Origin: UMGS1225 sp034086705
Lineage (GTDB): Bacteria; Bacillota; Clostridia; Oscillospirales; CAG-272
Direction: 5' to 3'
Length of the DNA stretch: 64,000 bases
NCBI GenBank assembly: GCA_034086705.1
Contig: JAXDZV010000030.1
Coordinates: forward strand, 1-64,000
The notes below the pieces were generated by a model. It was given only the letters and a program-made list of their open reading frames with translations. It ran no database searches and was not told the origin of the DNA. The position numbers were made by a program, and so were the translations under genes. Positions within the stretch are counted from its first letter, which is position 1. Each line of letters begins with the position of its first letter. Positions 25,904 through 34,425 of this stretch are shown here, in pieces.

Positions 25904-28279
25904 ATGTATCAGGTCATCAAGAGAGACAACAAAATTGCAGCTTTCGATCTGACAAAGATTCGGGCTGCCATTCAAAAGGCGTTCGTCGCCTGCGAAAAAC
26001 AGTACAGCGATGATACCATTGATTTTTTGGCCCTCAAGGTTACAGCAGACTTTGAGCCGAAAATCAAAGACGAAAAGATCGCCGTAGAGGACATTCAGGA
26101 CAGCGTAGAAACCGTACTGGGCCGTGCAGGATATGAAGATGTTGCCAAGGCATATATTCTATATCGCCGGCAACGTGAAAAACTGAGAAATATGAAATCC
26201 ACGATCTTGGACTATAAGGAGATCATGGACAAATATGTCAAAAATACCGACTGGCGCGTCAAAGAAAATTCTACTGTTACCTACTCTGTCGGGGGACTGA
26301 TCCTCTCCAATTCCGGTGCAATCACTGCCAACTATTGGCTTTCCGAAATTTATGACGACGAAATTTCAAATGCGCACCGCAATGCAGACATTCATTTACA
26401 TGATCTCAGCATGCTCACGGGCTACTGCGCGGGCTGGTCGCTCAAGCAGCTCATCCAGGAAGGGCTGGGCGGCATTCCTGGGAAAATCACATCTGCCCCC
26501 GCGAAGCATCTGGCAACCCTGTGCAATCAAATGGTTAACTTTCTCGGAATTATGCAAAATGAATGGGCGGGCGCGCAAGCATTTTCTTCATTTGACACCT
26601 ACCTTGCTCCATTTGTAAAAGCAGACCATCTGAATTACAGCCAGGTTAAAAAGTGCATCGAATCTTTCATTTACGGAGTAAACACACCGTCCCGCTGGGG
26701 TACTCAGGCACCTTTTTCCAACATTACGCTGGATTGGACCGTTCCGGCTGATTTGGCAGAACTTAACTGCATTGTCGGCGGCAAAGAGCTTGATTTCCGC
26801 TACAAAGATTGCAAAGCGGAAATGGATATGATCAATAAAGCGTTTTTGGAAATCATGATTGAAGGAGACGCAAACGGACGTGGCTTCCAATATCCGATTC
26901 CAACCTACTCCATCACGCGTGACTTTGATTGGTCTGAAACGGAAAACAACCGTCTGCTTTTCGAAATGACTGCAAAATATGGAACACCATATTTCTCCAA
27001 TTACATCAACAGCGATATGCAGCCAAGTGATGTACGTTCCATGTGCTGCCGATTGCGGCTAGATCTGCGTGAACTGCGCAAAAAGTCCGGTGGATTTTTC
27101 GGCAGCGGTGAATCAACCGGTTCTGTAGGCGTGGTAACCATAAATATGCCACGCATCGCATACCTTTCCAAAACACCGCAGGAATTTTATACCCGGCTGG
27201 ATCGCATGATGGATATTTCTGCGCGCTCGTTAAAGATCAAGCGCGATGTCATCACAAAACTGCTGAACGAAGATTTGTATCCGTATACCAAGCGTTATCT
27301 CGGAACATTTGCAAATCACTTTTCCACCATAGGCCTTGTCGGCATGAATGAAGTTGGGCTCAATGCCGCATGGCTGGGCAATGACATGACTGACCCGAAG
27401 ACCCAGGCGTTTACCAAAGACGTACTCAACCATATGCGGGAGCGTCTCTCCGACTATCAGGAACAGTATGGAGATTTGTACAATCTGGAAGCTACTCCTG
27501 CAGAATCCACCGCATATCGTCTTGCTAAGCATGATGTGGAGAAATATCCCGGCATCAAAACTGCTTCTTGGCAGACAGGTGGCACACCGTATTATACAAA
27601 CTCCTCCCACCTACCGGTTGGCTATACGGAGGATGTTTTCTCGGCTTTAGATATTCAGGATGAGCTGCAAACTTTGTATACTTCCGGTACTGTTTTCCAC
27701 GCTTTTCTCGGTGAAAAGCTGCCGGATTGGCGTGCCGCCAGAGATTTGGTTCGTAAGATTGCCGAAAACTACCGCCTGCCATATTATACGCTTTCTCCCA
27801 CATATTCTGTTTGCAAAAACCACGGTTATATTGCCGGCGAAAAATACACCTGCGACACCTGTGGCAGTGCAACAGAGGTATACAGCCGTATCACCGGTTA
27901 TTATCGTCCCGTACAAAACTGGAACGACGGCAAAACGCAAGAATTTAAAGACCGTGTAACCTATGATGTTGCACATTCCCATCTGCATCACGGTAGCGGC
28001 TGCTGCTGCTCAGAGCCAATCGACGCATCCGAATTCCAAAATTTGCGCCCGGATGGAGTTTTGCTGTTTGCAACCAAGACCTGTCCCAACTGTAAGGTTG
28101 CCGCATCCCTGCTGGATCGTGCGGAAATCTCTTATACAAAGCTATATGCCGAAGAAAACGAAGATGTGGCCATATCATACAACATTCGGCAAGCGCCAAC
28201 CCTGGCTGTTACCGAAAACGGGGCAACCGTGCTTTATGGCGGTGTGTCGGAAATTCGCAAGTGGATCGAAAGCCGCTGA
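25904..28279 (+). CDS. nrdD: Anaerobic (class III) ribonucleoside-triphosphate reductase with C-terminal glutaredoxin-like domain
   Basis: This enzyme reduces NTPs to dNTPs without oxygen, using a glycyl radical installed by NrdG. The 791-residue protein has an ATP-cone (about 1-95) for allosteric control, then the ten-stranded barrel with DIHLHDLSMLTGYC and a Cys pair at 381/382. A zinc site follows (CKNH...CDTCG), then the glycyl-radical loop SRITGYYRPVQNW (Gly 665). Unusually, residues about 712-791 form a thioredoxin/glutaredoxin-like domain with CPNC (Cys 727, 730) and a cis-Pro-like APTLAV. This fusion and the adjacent trxB suggest an NADPH/thioredoxin-type electron supply rather than formate. 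AAAGGC and AAAGGA precede the ATG. Confidence 0.95.
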   Translation: MYQVIKRDNKIAAFDLTKIRAAIQKAFVACEKQYSDDTIDFLALKVTADFEPKIKDEKIAVEDIQDSVETVLGRAGYEDVAKAYILYRRQREKLRNMKSTILDYKEIMDKYVKNTDWRVKENSTVTYSVGGLILSNSGAITANYWLSEIYDDEISNAHRNADIHLHDLSMLTGYCAGWSLKQLIQEGLGGIPGKITSAPAKHLATLCNQMVNFLGIMQNEWAGAQAFSSFDTYLAPFVKADHLNYSQVKKCIESFIYGVNTPSRWGTQAPFSNITLDWTVPADLAELNCIVGGKELDFRYKDCKAEMDMINKAFLEIMIEGDANGRGFQYPIPTYSITRDFDWSETENNRLLFEMTAKYGTPYFSNYINSDMQPSDVRSMCCRLRLDLRELRKKSGGFFGSGESTGSVGVVTINMPRIAYLSKTPQEFYTRLDRMMDISARSLKIKRDVITKLLNEDLYPYTKRYLGTFANHFSTIGLVGMNEVGLNAAWLGNDMTDPKTQAFTKDVLNHMRERLSDYQEQYGDLYNLEATPAESTAYRLAKHDVEKYPGIKTASWQTGGTPYYTNSSHLPVGYTEDVFSALDIQDELQTLYTSGTVFHAFLGEKLPDWRAARDLVRKIAENYRLPYYTLSPTYSVCKNHGYIAGEKYTCDTCGSATEVYSRITGYYRPVQNWNDGKTQEFKDRVTYDVAHSHLHHGSGCCCSEPIDASEFQNLRPDGVLLFATKTCPNCKVAASLLDRAEISYTKLYAEENEDVAISYNIRQAPTLAVTENGATVLYGGVSEIRKWIESR

Positions 28280-28311
28280 GTTCTCTTTCATTTTTTGAAT
28301 CCTGTACAACC

Positions 28312-28342
28312 GAGGCTGTGCGCGCACCCGCGGCACAGCCTC
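28312..28342 (+). other. Hairpin between nrdD and trxB
   Basis: A 10-bp perfect stem, GAGGCTGTGC with GCACAGCCTC (28312-28321 and 28333-28342), lacks a U-tract. It is more likely an mRNA processing or stability element than a terminator, so nrdD and trxB may be differentially expressed from one transcript. Confidence 0.5.
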
Positions 28343-28370
28343 TCTGCTCGTACATAGCAAGGAGATACAT

Positions 28371-29285
28371 ATGCAATATGATATCATTGTTGTAGGTGCC
28401 GGCCCTGCCGGACTCACCGCCGCCATCTATGCAAGACGTGCCAACCGAAGCGTTCTACTGATAGAAAAGCAGGCCTTCGGCGGACAAATGACCCTGTCTC
28501 CGAATGTGGAAAACTATCCGGGTTTCGTACATATCAGCGGAAATGAGCTGGCAGACCACATGCTGTCACAAGCACTGGAGCAAGGTGCGCAAGTAGATCT
28601 GGCACAGGTAACTTCCCTGACATCGCAGCCACAGGGATGGCACGTTACCACAGACACAGGTTGCTACGATGCAGCCGCCGTTATCCTGGCCTTAGGCGTA
28701 AAACACCGTACTCCGGGATTGCCAAACGAAGAAAAATTCTTCGGTAAAGGCATCTCTTTCTGTGCTGTTTGCGATGGAGCTTTTTATCGAGGCAAAGATG
28801 TGGCTGTTTTGGGCGGCGGCAATTCCGCCTTGCAGGAAGCAATTCTCCTTTCGGAAAACTGTTCACATGTCACCATTTTACAGGATCTGCCAAACCTCAC
28901 TGCAGATCTTGCACTTCAAAAAGCACTTGCTGCTCACAACAATATTAGCGTTCGCTGCGGCGTCCGATTGACCGGTCTTTCGGGCGATACGGCGTTGTGT
29001 GGAATTACAATTGTTGAAAACGGACAGCCACAAACCATCGCATGCACAGGCCTTTTTGTCGCCATCGGTTTGATTCCCGCCAATGAAGCGTTTGCTTCTG
29101 TCGCAGCACTGGATCCGCAAGGATATTTTGCCGCCTCATCCGATTGTTTGGGATCCGCCCCCGGTATATTTGTAGCGGGAGATTGCCGCGCAAAAAAGAT
29201 CCGACAAATTGCAACAGCAGTGGGAGACGGTGCCGTTGCAGCGCAGGCAGCTTGCGCCTATTTGAACCGTATAAACGAGGAGTAA
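28371..29285 (+). CDS. trxB: Thioredoxin reductase-like FAD/NADPH oxidoreductase
   Basis: This flavoenzyme passes NADPH electrons to a CxxC protein. The 304-residue protein has an N-terminal FAD motif (GAGPAGLTAAIYARR), redox-active CAVC (Cys 131, 134), an NADPH-binding LGGGNSALQEA and the FAD-binding end VAGDCRAKKIRQIATA. AAGGAG lies 7 bases before the ATG. It directly follows nrdD, whose fused glutaredoxin-like domain is a plausible substrate. No separate thioredoxin gene is seen nearby. Confidence 0.93.
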   Translation: MQYDIIVVGAGPAGLTAAIYARRANRSVLLIEKQAFGGQMTLSPNVENYPGFVHISGNELADHMLSQALEQGAQVDLAQVTSLTSQPQGWHVTTDTGCYDAAAVILALGVKHRTPGLPNEEKFFGKGISFCAVCDGAFYRGKDVAVLGGGNSALQEAILLSENCSHVTILQDLPNLTADLALQKALAAHNNISVRCGVRLTGLSGDTALCGITIVENGQPQTIACTGLFVAIGLIPANEAFASVAALDPQGYFAASSDCLGSAPGIFVAGDCRAKKIRQIATAVGDGAVAAQAACAYLNRINEE

Positions 29286-29292
29286 TAAAAAC

Positions 29293-30390
29293 ATGAAGCA
29301 AAAAAAGCTACGTATTGCCGTCATTGGTTGTGGGTCTATCGCACATGCACACATCAAAAACTATCTCCAATTTGACGATGTGGAACTTGTGGCGGCAGCA
29401 GACATCGTGCCGGGAAAAGCTCGTACATTTCTGGATACATACGCCCTTTCCAAGGCAAAAGATTATACCGATCATCGAGTGCTGCTGCAGGAGTGCAAGC
29501 CGGATGCAGTCAGCGTGTGCACCTACAATCGTCAGCATAAGGTTTGTACAATCGACTCCATGCAAGCAGGTGCAGACGTTCTGTTAGAAAAGCCGATGAG
29601 CGTAACCTTAGATGAAGCAGTGGAAATGGTTCGTGTTGAAAAACAGACCAAACGTATCTTGTCGATCGGCTTTCAACCTCGCTTTTCAAAGAACATGCAG
29701 CAAATCAAAAAAATCGTGGACAGCGGCGTATTGGGCAAAATTTATTATATCCAAACCGGCGGTGGCCGCAGACACGGGATCCCTCTGCGTGATGACGGAA
29801 ACACCTTTATCCGAGAAGAGACTGCCGGCATCGGAGCTCTTGGAGATATCGGCTGTTATTCACTGGATATGGTTTTACACGCCATCGGCTATCCTCGTCC
29901 TCTGAGTGTAGACGGATATGTCAGCGATTATTTCGGCAAAAATCCGGAATTCTCAGGCGAAGAATGCGCTCGTCAGTTTGGTGTGGACGATTTTAGCGCC
30001 GCTTTCATTCGTCTGGATGGTGGCATCATTCTGGACTTTCGCATTGCCTGGGCGATGCATCTGGATTCTCCGGGTGACACCATCCTACTGGGCAACAAAG
30101 GCGGTCTGCGTATTCCCGCAACCGACTGCTGGAATGGCTCGATTGGGGGCCCCATGACACTTTACACAGAAATTGCGGGACTGCAAACGCAAACCCAACT
30201 CCCCATGTTTGAAGAGGACGGCCACTCCTTCTTTACACAAAAGATTCGTTCTTTTTTGGATGCGGTGCAAACCCGCGGCCCAGCACCGGTTCCTACAAGC
30301 GAAATTCTGTATAACCAGGCCATTATCGATGCGATTTCCCGCAGCGCCGCTGCAGGGCACGCTGTAACGATTGACATTCCGCAAATATAA
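29293..30390 (+). CDS. Gfo/Idh/MocA-family oxidoreductase
   Basis: A 365-residue NAD(P)-dependent dehydrogenase-like protein. The N-terminal Rossmann fold has GCGSIAHAHIKNY. The catalytic-lysine segment EKPMSVTLDEA follows at about 97-107. The C-terminal alpha/beta domain has TAGIGALGDIGCYSLDM, the usual GG..D.G.H/Y region. Substrates in this family are sugars, inositols or related compounds and cannot be inferred here. GAGGAG lies before the ATG and the gap from trxB is 7 bases, so it is probably part of that transcript, ending at the hairpin at 30594-30641. Confidence 0.88.
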   Translation: MKQKKLRIAVIGCGSIAHAHIKNYLQFDDVELVAAADIVPGKARTFLDTYALSKAKDYTDHRVLLQECKPDAVSVCTYNRQHKVCTIDSMQAGADVLLEKPMSVTLDEAVEMVRVEKQTKRILSIGFQPRFSKNMQQIKKIVDSGVLGKIYYIQTGGGRRHGIPLRDDGNTFIREETAGIGALGDIGCYSLDMVLHAIGYPRPLSVDGYVSDYFGKNPEFSGEECARQFGVDDFSAAFIRLDGGIILDFRIAWAMHLDSPGDTILLGNKGGLRIPATDCWNGSIGGPMTLYTEIAGLQTQTQLPMFEEDGHSFFTQKIRSFLDAVQTRGPAPVPTSEILYNQAIIDAISRSAAAGHAVTIDIPQI

Positions 30391-31062
30391 GCCGACATAC
30401 AAAGAGAATGCATATTCCTCGTGATGAGGTGCGCAGTTCAGCATAGAATATGCAAAGATGCGTACGCTGCAAAACTTTGAAAACATGCTGCATAGCCTTT
30501 TGAATGCTTTCTGCCGGCACCCGTTCGGGCAGAGCTGCATATCCTTGGTCCAAATGCTCGATTTGCAAACTAAATACAAAGCAAAACTATTTTAAAAACC
30601 GGTGACGTCACCACAAATCTGGGGTGATATCACCGGTTTTTATATAGAATGTACTATATTCATCGCCCCTGCTCGCCATCAAAACGACAGACGCATGTAA
30701 CGGAACCATGTTATGTGTTGCGCAAATACCTCTCTTGGTCTTTGTAATAACAATACTATGTCTCAATGCACCGGCAGACATTGTCTATACCGGCTTCAAG
30801 GCCCGTATCTTCGAAATGTTGCCTATTGCTCTTTCCCCGACACAGTAAAAATGCTACAACAATCGCTTAGCACCCTATGTGAAAAAACCAGCTTTTGACA
30901 AATCAAACCGTTTCTTGGCATAACTTTTCCAAAATCTTGCAAATATTCACAACAGATCCATGCAGAAAACAAACACCAAACTCGCGGCTGGTGTCTGCCT
31001 GTCTTTGGCGAGAGATTACAGCAATTACCGATATCCCTTTTTGACGACGCCTTTATCTGCCA
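30391..31062. other. Intergenic region between convergent genes
   Basis: This 672-base gap contains a strong terminator and little else. A minus-strand frame (about 30391-30568, encoding ALPERVPAESIQKAMQHVF) looks protein-like but has no start signal and no recognised family, so it may be a gene remnant. From 30642 to 31062 I see no convincing feature. Confidence 0.5.
30594..30641. terminator. Large bidirectional terminator built from two 12-bp palindromes
   Basis: AAAACCGGTGA at 30595-30605 pairs with TCACCGGTTTT at 30630-30640, and a further TCACC/GGTGA pairing forms inside a two-base mismatch. Each arm contains its own palindrome, GGTGACGTCACC (30601-30612) and GGTGATATCACC (30623-30634). 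T runs flank both sides. Confidence 0.8.
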
Positions 31063-31722
31063 TTATAACGCCTGCAAAAAAGCCTGAATTCGTGCAGCAA
31101 TTCGCGCATTACCGGCATCGCTCGGATGCAAACCGTCCGGCATATACATCTCTTTCTGTGCTGCAATTGCAGGTTGAATTCCACTGATACGATACAAATC
31201 ACACACCGGCAATCCATAATATCCCGCTACCTGCCGCAGAATTTCAACATAGTCCCCCAAAACGGCTGCCTGATTTTCCCGGTTATCGCCATAGGGCGAC
31301 AGTTCATTTTCTCGATGCAACGGCGTCAAAATTACAATGGTGGCATACGGATATTTTTCCACCAAACTGCGCATCATTTCATGGCATGCACCATAAAAAG
31401 TGTCGCGTGTGCGGTCACTCGGCAAACCAAGGGGGGCGTCACCGTGTCCAAAATCATTGGTTCCCCCAAATACCAGCACCAGATCTGCATCAGGGTCCAT
31501 CTGTGCAACACGTGCACAAAAATTGTTATCCTCGTTCTGATCTGCCGCGCGGCACCATTTTTGCCGTGCAATCCGCGTGCCCGAAATGCCATAATTACGG
31601 ACCAATGAAAACGCACAGCTGCGCTGCAGCACATTCAGATAAATATGCTCCGGTGCCGATGTGCCAACCCCTTCTGTTATACTGTCTCCCAGAAAATTAA
31701 CCTTCAGTCCTTTTAACTGCAT
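31063..31722 (-). CDS. SGNH/GDSL-family hydrolase
   Basis: A 219-residue esterase/lipase-like protein without a signal peptide. The SGNH blocks are visible: block I FLGDSITEGVG (nucleophile Ser), block III FGGTNDFGHG and block V DGLHPSDAG (catalytic Asp and His). The substrate could be acyl esters, including acetylated glycans. AAGGAG lies 6 bases before the ATG. It lies 190 bases after the ATP synthase operon with a weak hairpin between, so it may receive read-through from that operon. Confidence 0.88.
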   Translation of the reverse strand: MQLKGLKVNFLGDSITEGVGTSAPEHIYLNVLQRSCAFSLVRNYGISGTRIARQKWCRAADQNEDNNFCARVAQMDPDADLVLVFGGTNDFGHGDAPLGLPSDRTRDTFYGACHEMMRSLVEKYPYATIVILTPLHRENELSPYGDNRENQAAVLGDYVEILRQVAGYYGLPVCDLYRISGIQPAIAAQKEMYMPDGLHPSDAGNARIAARIQAFLQAL

Positions 31723-31826
31723 ATTTGCTCCTTCTTTTTATATGCTATAGAATACCTTCCCTTTTCTCCGGTGCTGTTCAGTAGATTCGGAGGAAAGGTT
31801 TGCAGCGACGTAAGCAATGTCAAAAC

Positions 31827-31852
31827 AGCAGCAAAACGCTGCTTGGTATACT
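31827..31852 (-). terminator. Weak hairpin after the ATP synthase operon
   Basis: Read on the minus strand, AGCAGC and GCTGCT (31827-31843) form a 6-bp stem followed by GTTTTG. It is a marginal terminator between atpC and the SGNH hydrolase gene. Confidence 0.35.
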
Positions 31853-31911
31853 TAGCAACGGACCCATGCATGCGCCCGTAAACACATAAATTTCTCCGAT
31901 TTAAAAGATTC

Positions 31912-32196
31912 TTACGCCTGCTTTTGCCCCGGCGTTTTCTGCCAGTGGAACTCCGTGCTGAGCAAAGTGGTTTGTTCCGCATTCACGCTGAGAACCCCCC
32001 GGCCGCAAAATGCAAAACGCTCTTCCCCGGTTTCTGTCAGAATTCGGACAGTGCCTGGCGATACAATGGTAACAAACGGGATATGCCCGGCACGCACGGC
32101 AAGATCCCCCGCTATGCCCCGCACCGACAAATCCTGCGCCTGTCCATCATAAAATGTGCCGTCCGGCGTTCCGAGCAAAAGATGAAATGTATTCAT
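31912..32196 (-). CDS. atpC: ATP synthase epsilon subunit, shortened form
   Basis: Central-stalk subunit of F1. The 94-residue protein contains only the N-terminal beta-sandwich (TPDGTFYDGQ, GDLAVRAGHIPFVTIV, GRGVLSVN). Family members usually have 130-140 residues, with a C-terminal two-helix hairpin that inhibits ATP hydrolysis. Here the chain ends after the sandwich with a natural stop. The start overlaps the atpD stop by 4 bases (ATGA). Loss of the inhibitory helices would remove one brake on reverse operation. Confidence 0.9.
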   Translation of the reverse strand: MNTFHLLLGTPDGTFYDGQAQDLSVRGIAGDLAVRAGHIPFVTIVSPGTVRILTETGEERFAFCGRGVLSVNAEQTTLLSTEFHWQKTPGQKQA

Positions 32197-33590
32197 TTCT
32201 GTTCCCTCTTTGCTTTAGCAACAGCCTCGTCAATCGTCCCTACAAATAGAAACGCAGATTCAGGCAGATCATCATGCTTTCCTTGGATGATTTCTGAAAA
32301 GCCACGAATTGTTTCCGATAACGGTACATATGCGCCCGGGAATCCGTTAAATTTTTCTGCAACGTGAAACGGTTGTGACAGAAACCGTTGTATTTTTCTA
32401 GCGCGCTGTACCAGAAGCTTATCATCATCGGAAAGCTCGTCCATCCCCATGATTGCGATAATGTCCATCAGCTCTGCATACCGCTGCAAAATTCGCTGTA
32501 CCTCGCGCGCTACTCGATAATGTTCTTGTCCTAAAATAGTAGGATTTAAAATACGGCTGGTAGATTCCAAAGGATCCACGGCAGGGTAGATGCCCTGGGA
32601 GGCAATATTGCGTGACAGCACCGTCGTAGCATCCAAATGTGCAAAGGTGGTCGCCGGCGCCGGATCCGTTAAATCATCAGCAGGCACGTACACAGCCTGT
32701 ACAGAAGTAATAGACCCCGTTCTGGTAGAAGTGATTCGTTCCTGCAAAGCGCCCATTTCCGTTGCCAGCGTCGGTTGATATCCCACGGCGGATGGCATAC
32801 GCCCAAGCAAGGCAGAAACCTCAGAGCCCGCCTGCGTAAAGCGAAAAATATTATCAACAAATAGCAACACGTCTTGCTTTTTTGCATCACGAAAGTACTC
32901 AGCCATCGTCAATCCGGATAAAGCAACCCGCATTCTGGCACCGGGCGGCTCGTTCATTTGCCCATATACCAAAGCCGTTTTAGAAAGCACCCCGGACTGC
33001 TTCATTTCATTATACAGATCGTTTCCTTCGCGTGTACGCTCACCAACACCTGCAAATACACTCAGGCCACCGTGTCGCGTTGCAATATTGTTGATCAGCT
33101 CCATAATGATTACAGTTTTGCCGACACCCGCACCGCCGAACAACCCGATTTTTCCGCCTTTGGAATACGGGCAGATTAAATCAATCACTTTGATGCCTGT
33201 TTCAAGTATTTCCGTTGACGCAGCCAGTTCTTCATAAGAAGGGGCCTGGCGGTGAATTTCCCATCGTTGTTCCGTTTGCACAGCGGGGCCATCATCAACC
33301 GTATCGCCAAGCACATTAAAAATTCTGCCAAGAGTCTGCTCTCCGACCGGTACGCTGATTGGCTTTCCGGTATCCGTTACTGCGGTTCCACGCTGTAAAC
33401 CATCCGTTGAAGCCATTGCGATACACCGCACCACATTGTCACCGATATGCTGTGCCACTTCAACGGTCAACGTCCTCTGCCCAATCGGGATCGTCAACGC
33501 GTTAAAAATTGCCGGCAAAGCATCCTCGGCAAAACGAACGTCCACCACAGGTCCCATAACCTGGCAAACAATTCCCTGCTTTTTTGCCAT
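32193..33590 (-). CDS. atpD: ATP synthase beta subunit
   Basis: Catalytic F1 subunit. The 465-residue protein starts at the ATG at 33590, which has AAAGGAG 8 bases upstream; a longer frame to 33665 overlaps atpG and lacks this support. Visible motifs are P-loop GGAGVGKTV, GERTREGNDLY, LLFVDNIFRFTQAGSEVSALLGRMPSAVGYQ (given in parts) and the ALDRE-like C-terminal region. It is the eighth gene of the operon. Confidence 0.97.
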   Translation of the reverse strand: MAKKQGIVCQVMGPVVDVRFAEDALPAIFNALTIPIGQRTLTVEVAQHIGDNVVRCIAMASTDGLQRGTAVTDTGKPISVPVGEQTLGRIFNVLGDTVDDGPAVQTEQRWEIHRQAPSYEELAASTEILETGIKVIDLICPYSKGGKIGLFGGAGVGKTVIIMELINNIATRHGGLSVFAGVGERTREGNDLYNEMKQSGVLSKTALVYGQMNEPPGARMRVALSGLTMAEYFRDAKKQDVLLFVDNIFRFTQAGSEVSALLGRMPSAVGYQPTLATEMGALQERITSTRTGSITSVQAVYVPADDLTDPAPATTFAHLDATTVLSRNIASQGIYPAVDPLESTSRILNPTILGQEHYRVAREVQRILQRYAELMDIIAIMGMDELSDDDKLLVQRARKIQRFLSQPFHVAEKFNGFPGAYVPLSETIRGFSEIIQGKHDDLPESAFLFVGTIDEAVAKAKREQK

Positions 33591-33615
33591 CTGCCTTCTC
33601 CTTTCAGTTCGTTGC

Positions 33616-34419
33616 TCAACTGCCGCTTCCAGCAACAATTTCCGTAATTTCCTGCGTAATAGCACTCTGCCGTGCCTGGTTGTATGACAGCTGCAGCGTA
33701 TCTATCATTTGCGCCGCGTTTTTGCCGGCGCTGTCCATTGCCATCCGTCTTGCTGCAACCTCACTGGCGAAACTTTCACGAACTGCAGCATGTAACTTGC
33801 CGGCAACATAAACCGGAACAGCCTGCTGCAACACGGTTGGCGCATCCGGTTCAAAGACTGTTCCGGCCGATTCGGCTGCCCCTTTTAAGGCATGCAGCGG
33901 CAACACATATTCAATCTGCGGCGTTTGCGTTATCATGGATTCATATCTTGTCGATAAGATGCCTAACCGGTCAAATTTTCCGTCCAAATAATCTTTGCAA
34001 AGCTGTTCAGCTAATTCTGCAGCATCTGCGGCAGAAAAATACTCAGAAGAAACAAAAGGCGCATCGCAGCGATCGCAAATACGCTTGCCAATCGGTTTAA
34101 GCTGAGCGTTGGGATACTCTCGCAGCAAACGAAATATATTCGCATTATAACCACCTGCCATGCCTCTGTCACCGGCAATAACCACAAGGCATATCCGCTC
34201 GCCGGCCAAATGCATATAGGGGCTGCGGCGGCATTCTTCAGAAGCACAAAGCGTATCCAATAACCCCTGCAACGCCGTTACATATGCACGTCCGCGTAGC
34301 ATTGCATCATTGGCGCGCCGTATCTTCGAGGAAGCAACCAGCCCCATTGCGGCTGTAAGATGCTGTGTGGAACGAACACTGCGGATTCGTTGACGCAACT
34401 TTTTCGTATCAGACCTCAT
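33616..34419 (-). CDS. atpG: ATP synthase gamma subunit
   Basis: Rotating shaft subunit of F1. The 267-residue protein has the expected N-terminal helix (RQRIRSVRSTQHLTAAMGLV) and C-terminal helix (QMIDTLQLSYNQARQSAITQ) that form the coiled coil, with the globular domain GDRGMAGGYNANIF between. It is slightly shorter than the common 285 residues. It starts 6 bases after the atpA stop with only a weak ribosome site, suggesting translational coupling. Confidence 0.96.
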   Translation of the reverse strand: MRSDTKKLRQRIRSVRSTQHLTAAMGLVASSKIRRANDAMLRGRAYVTALQGLLDTLCASEECRRSPYMHLAGERICLVVIAGDRGMAGGYNANIFRLLREYPNAQLKPIGKRICDRCDAPFVSSEYFSAADAAELAEQLCKDYLDGKFDRLGILSTRYESMITQTPQIEYVLPLHALKGAAESAGTVFEPDAPTVLQQAVPVYVAGKLHAAVRESFASEVAARRMAMDSAGKNAAQMIDTLQLSYNQARQSAITQEITEIVAGSGS

Positions 34420-34425
34420 GCGCCT

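Noticed and set aside
30713..30898. 61-residue open frame on the plus strand
   Set aside because: No ribosome binding site, no domain and unusual composition; likely chance.
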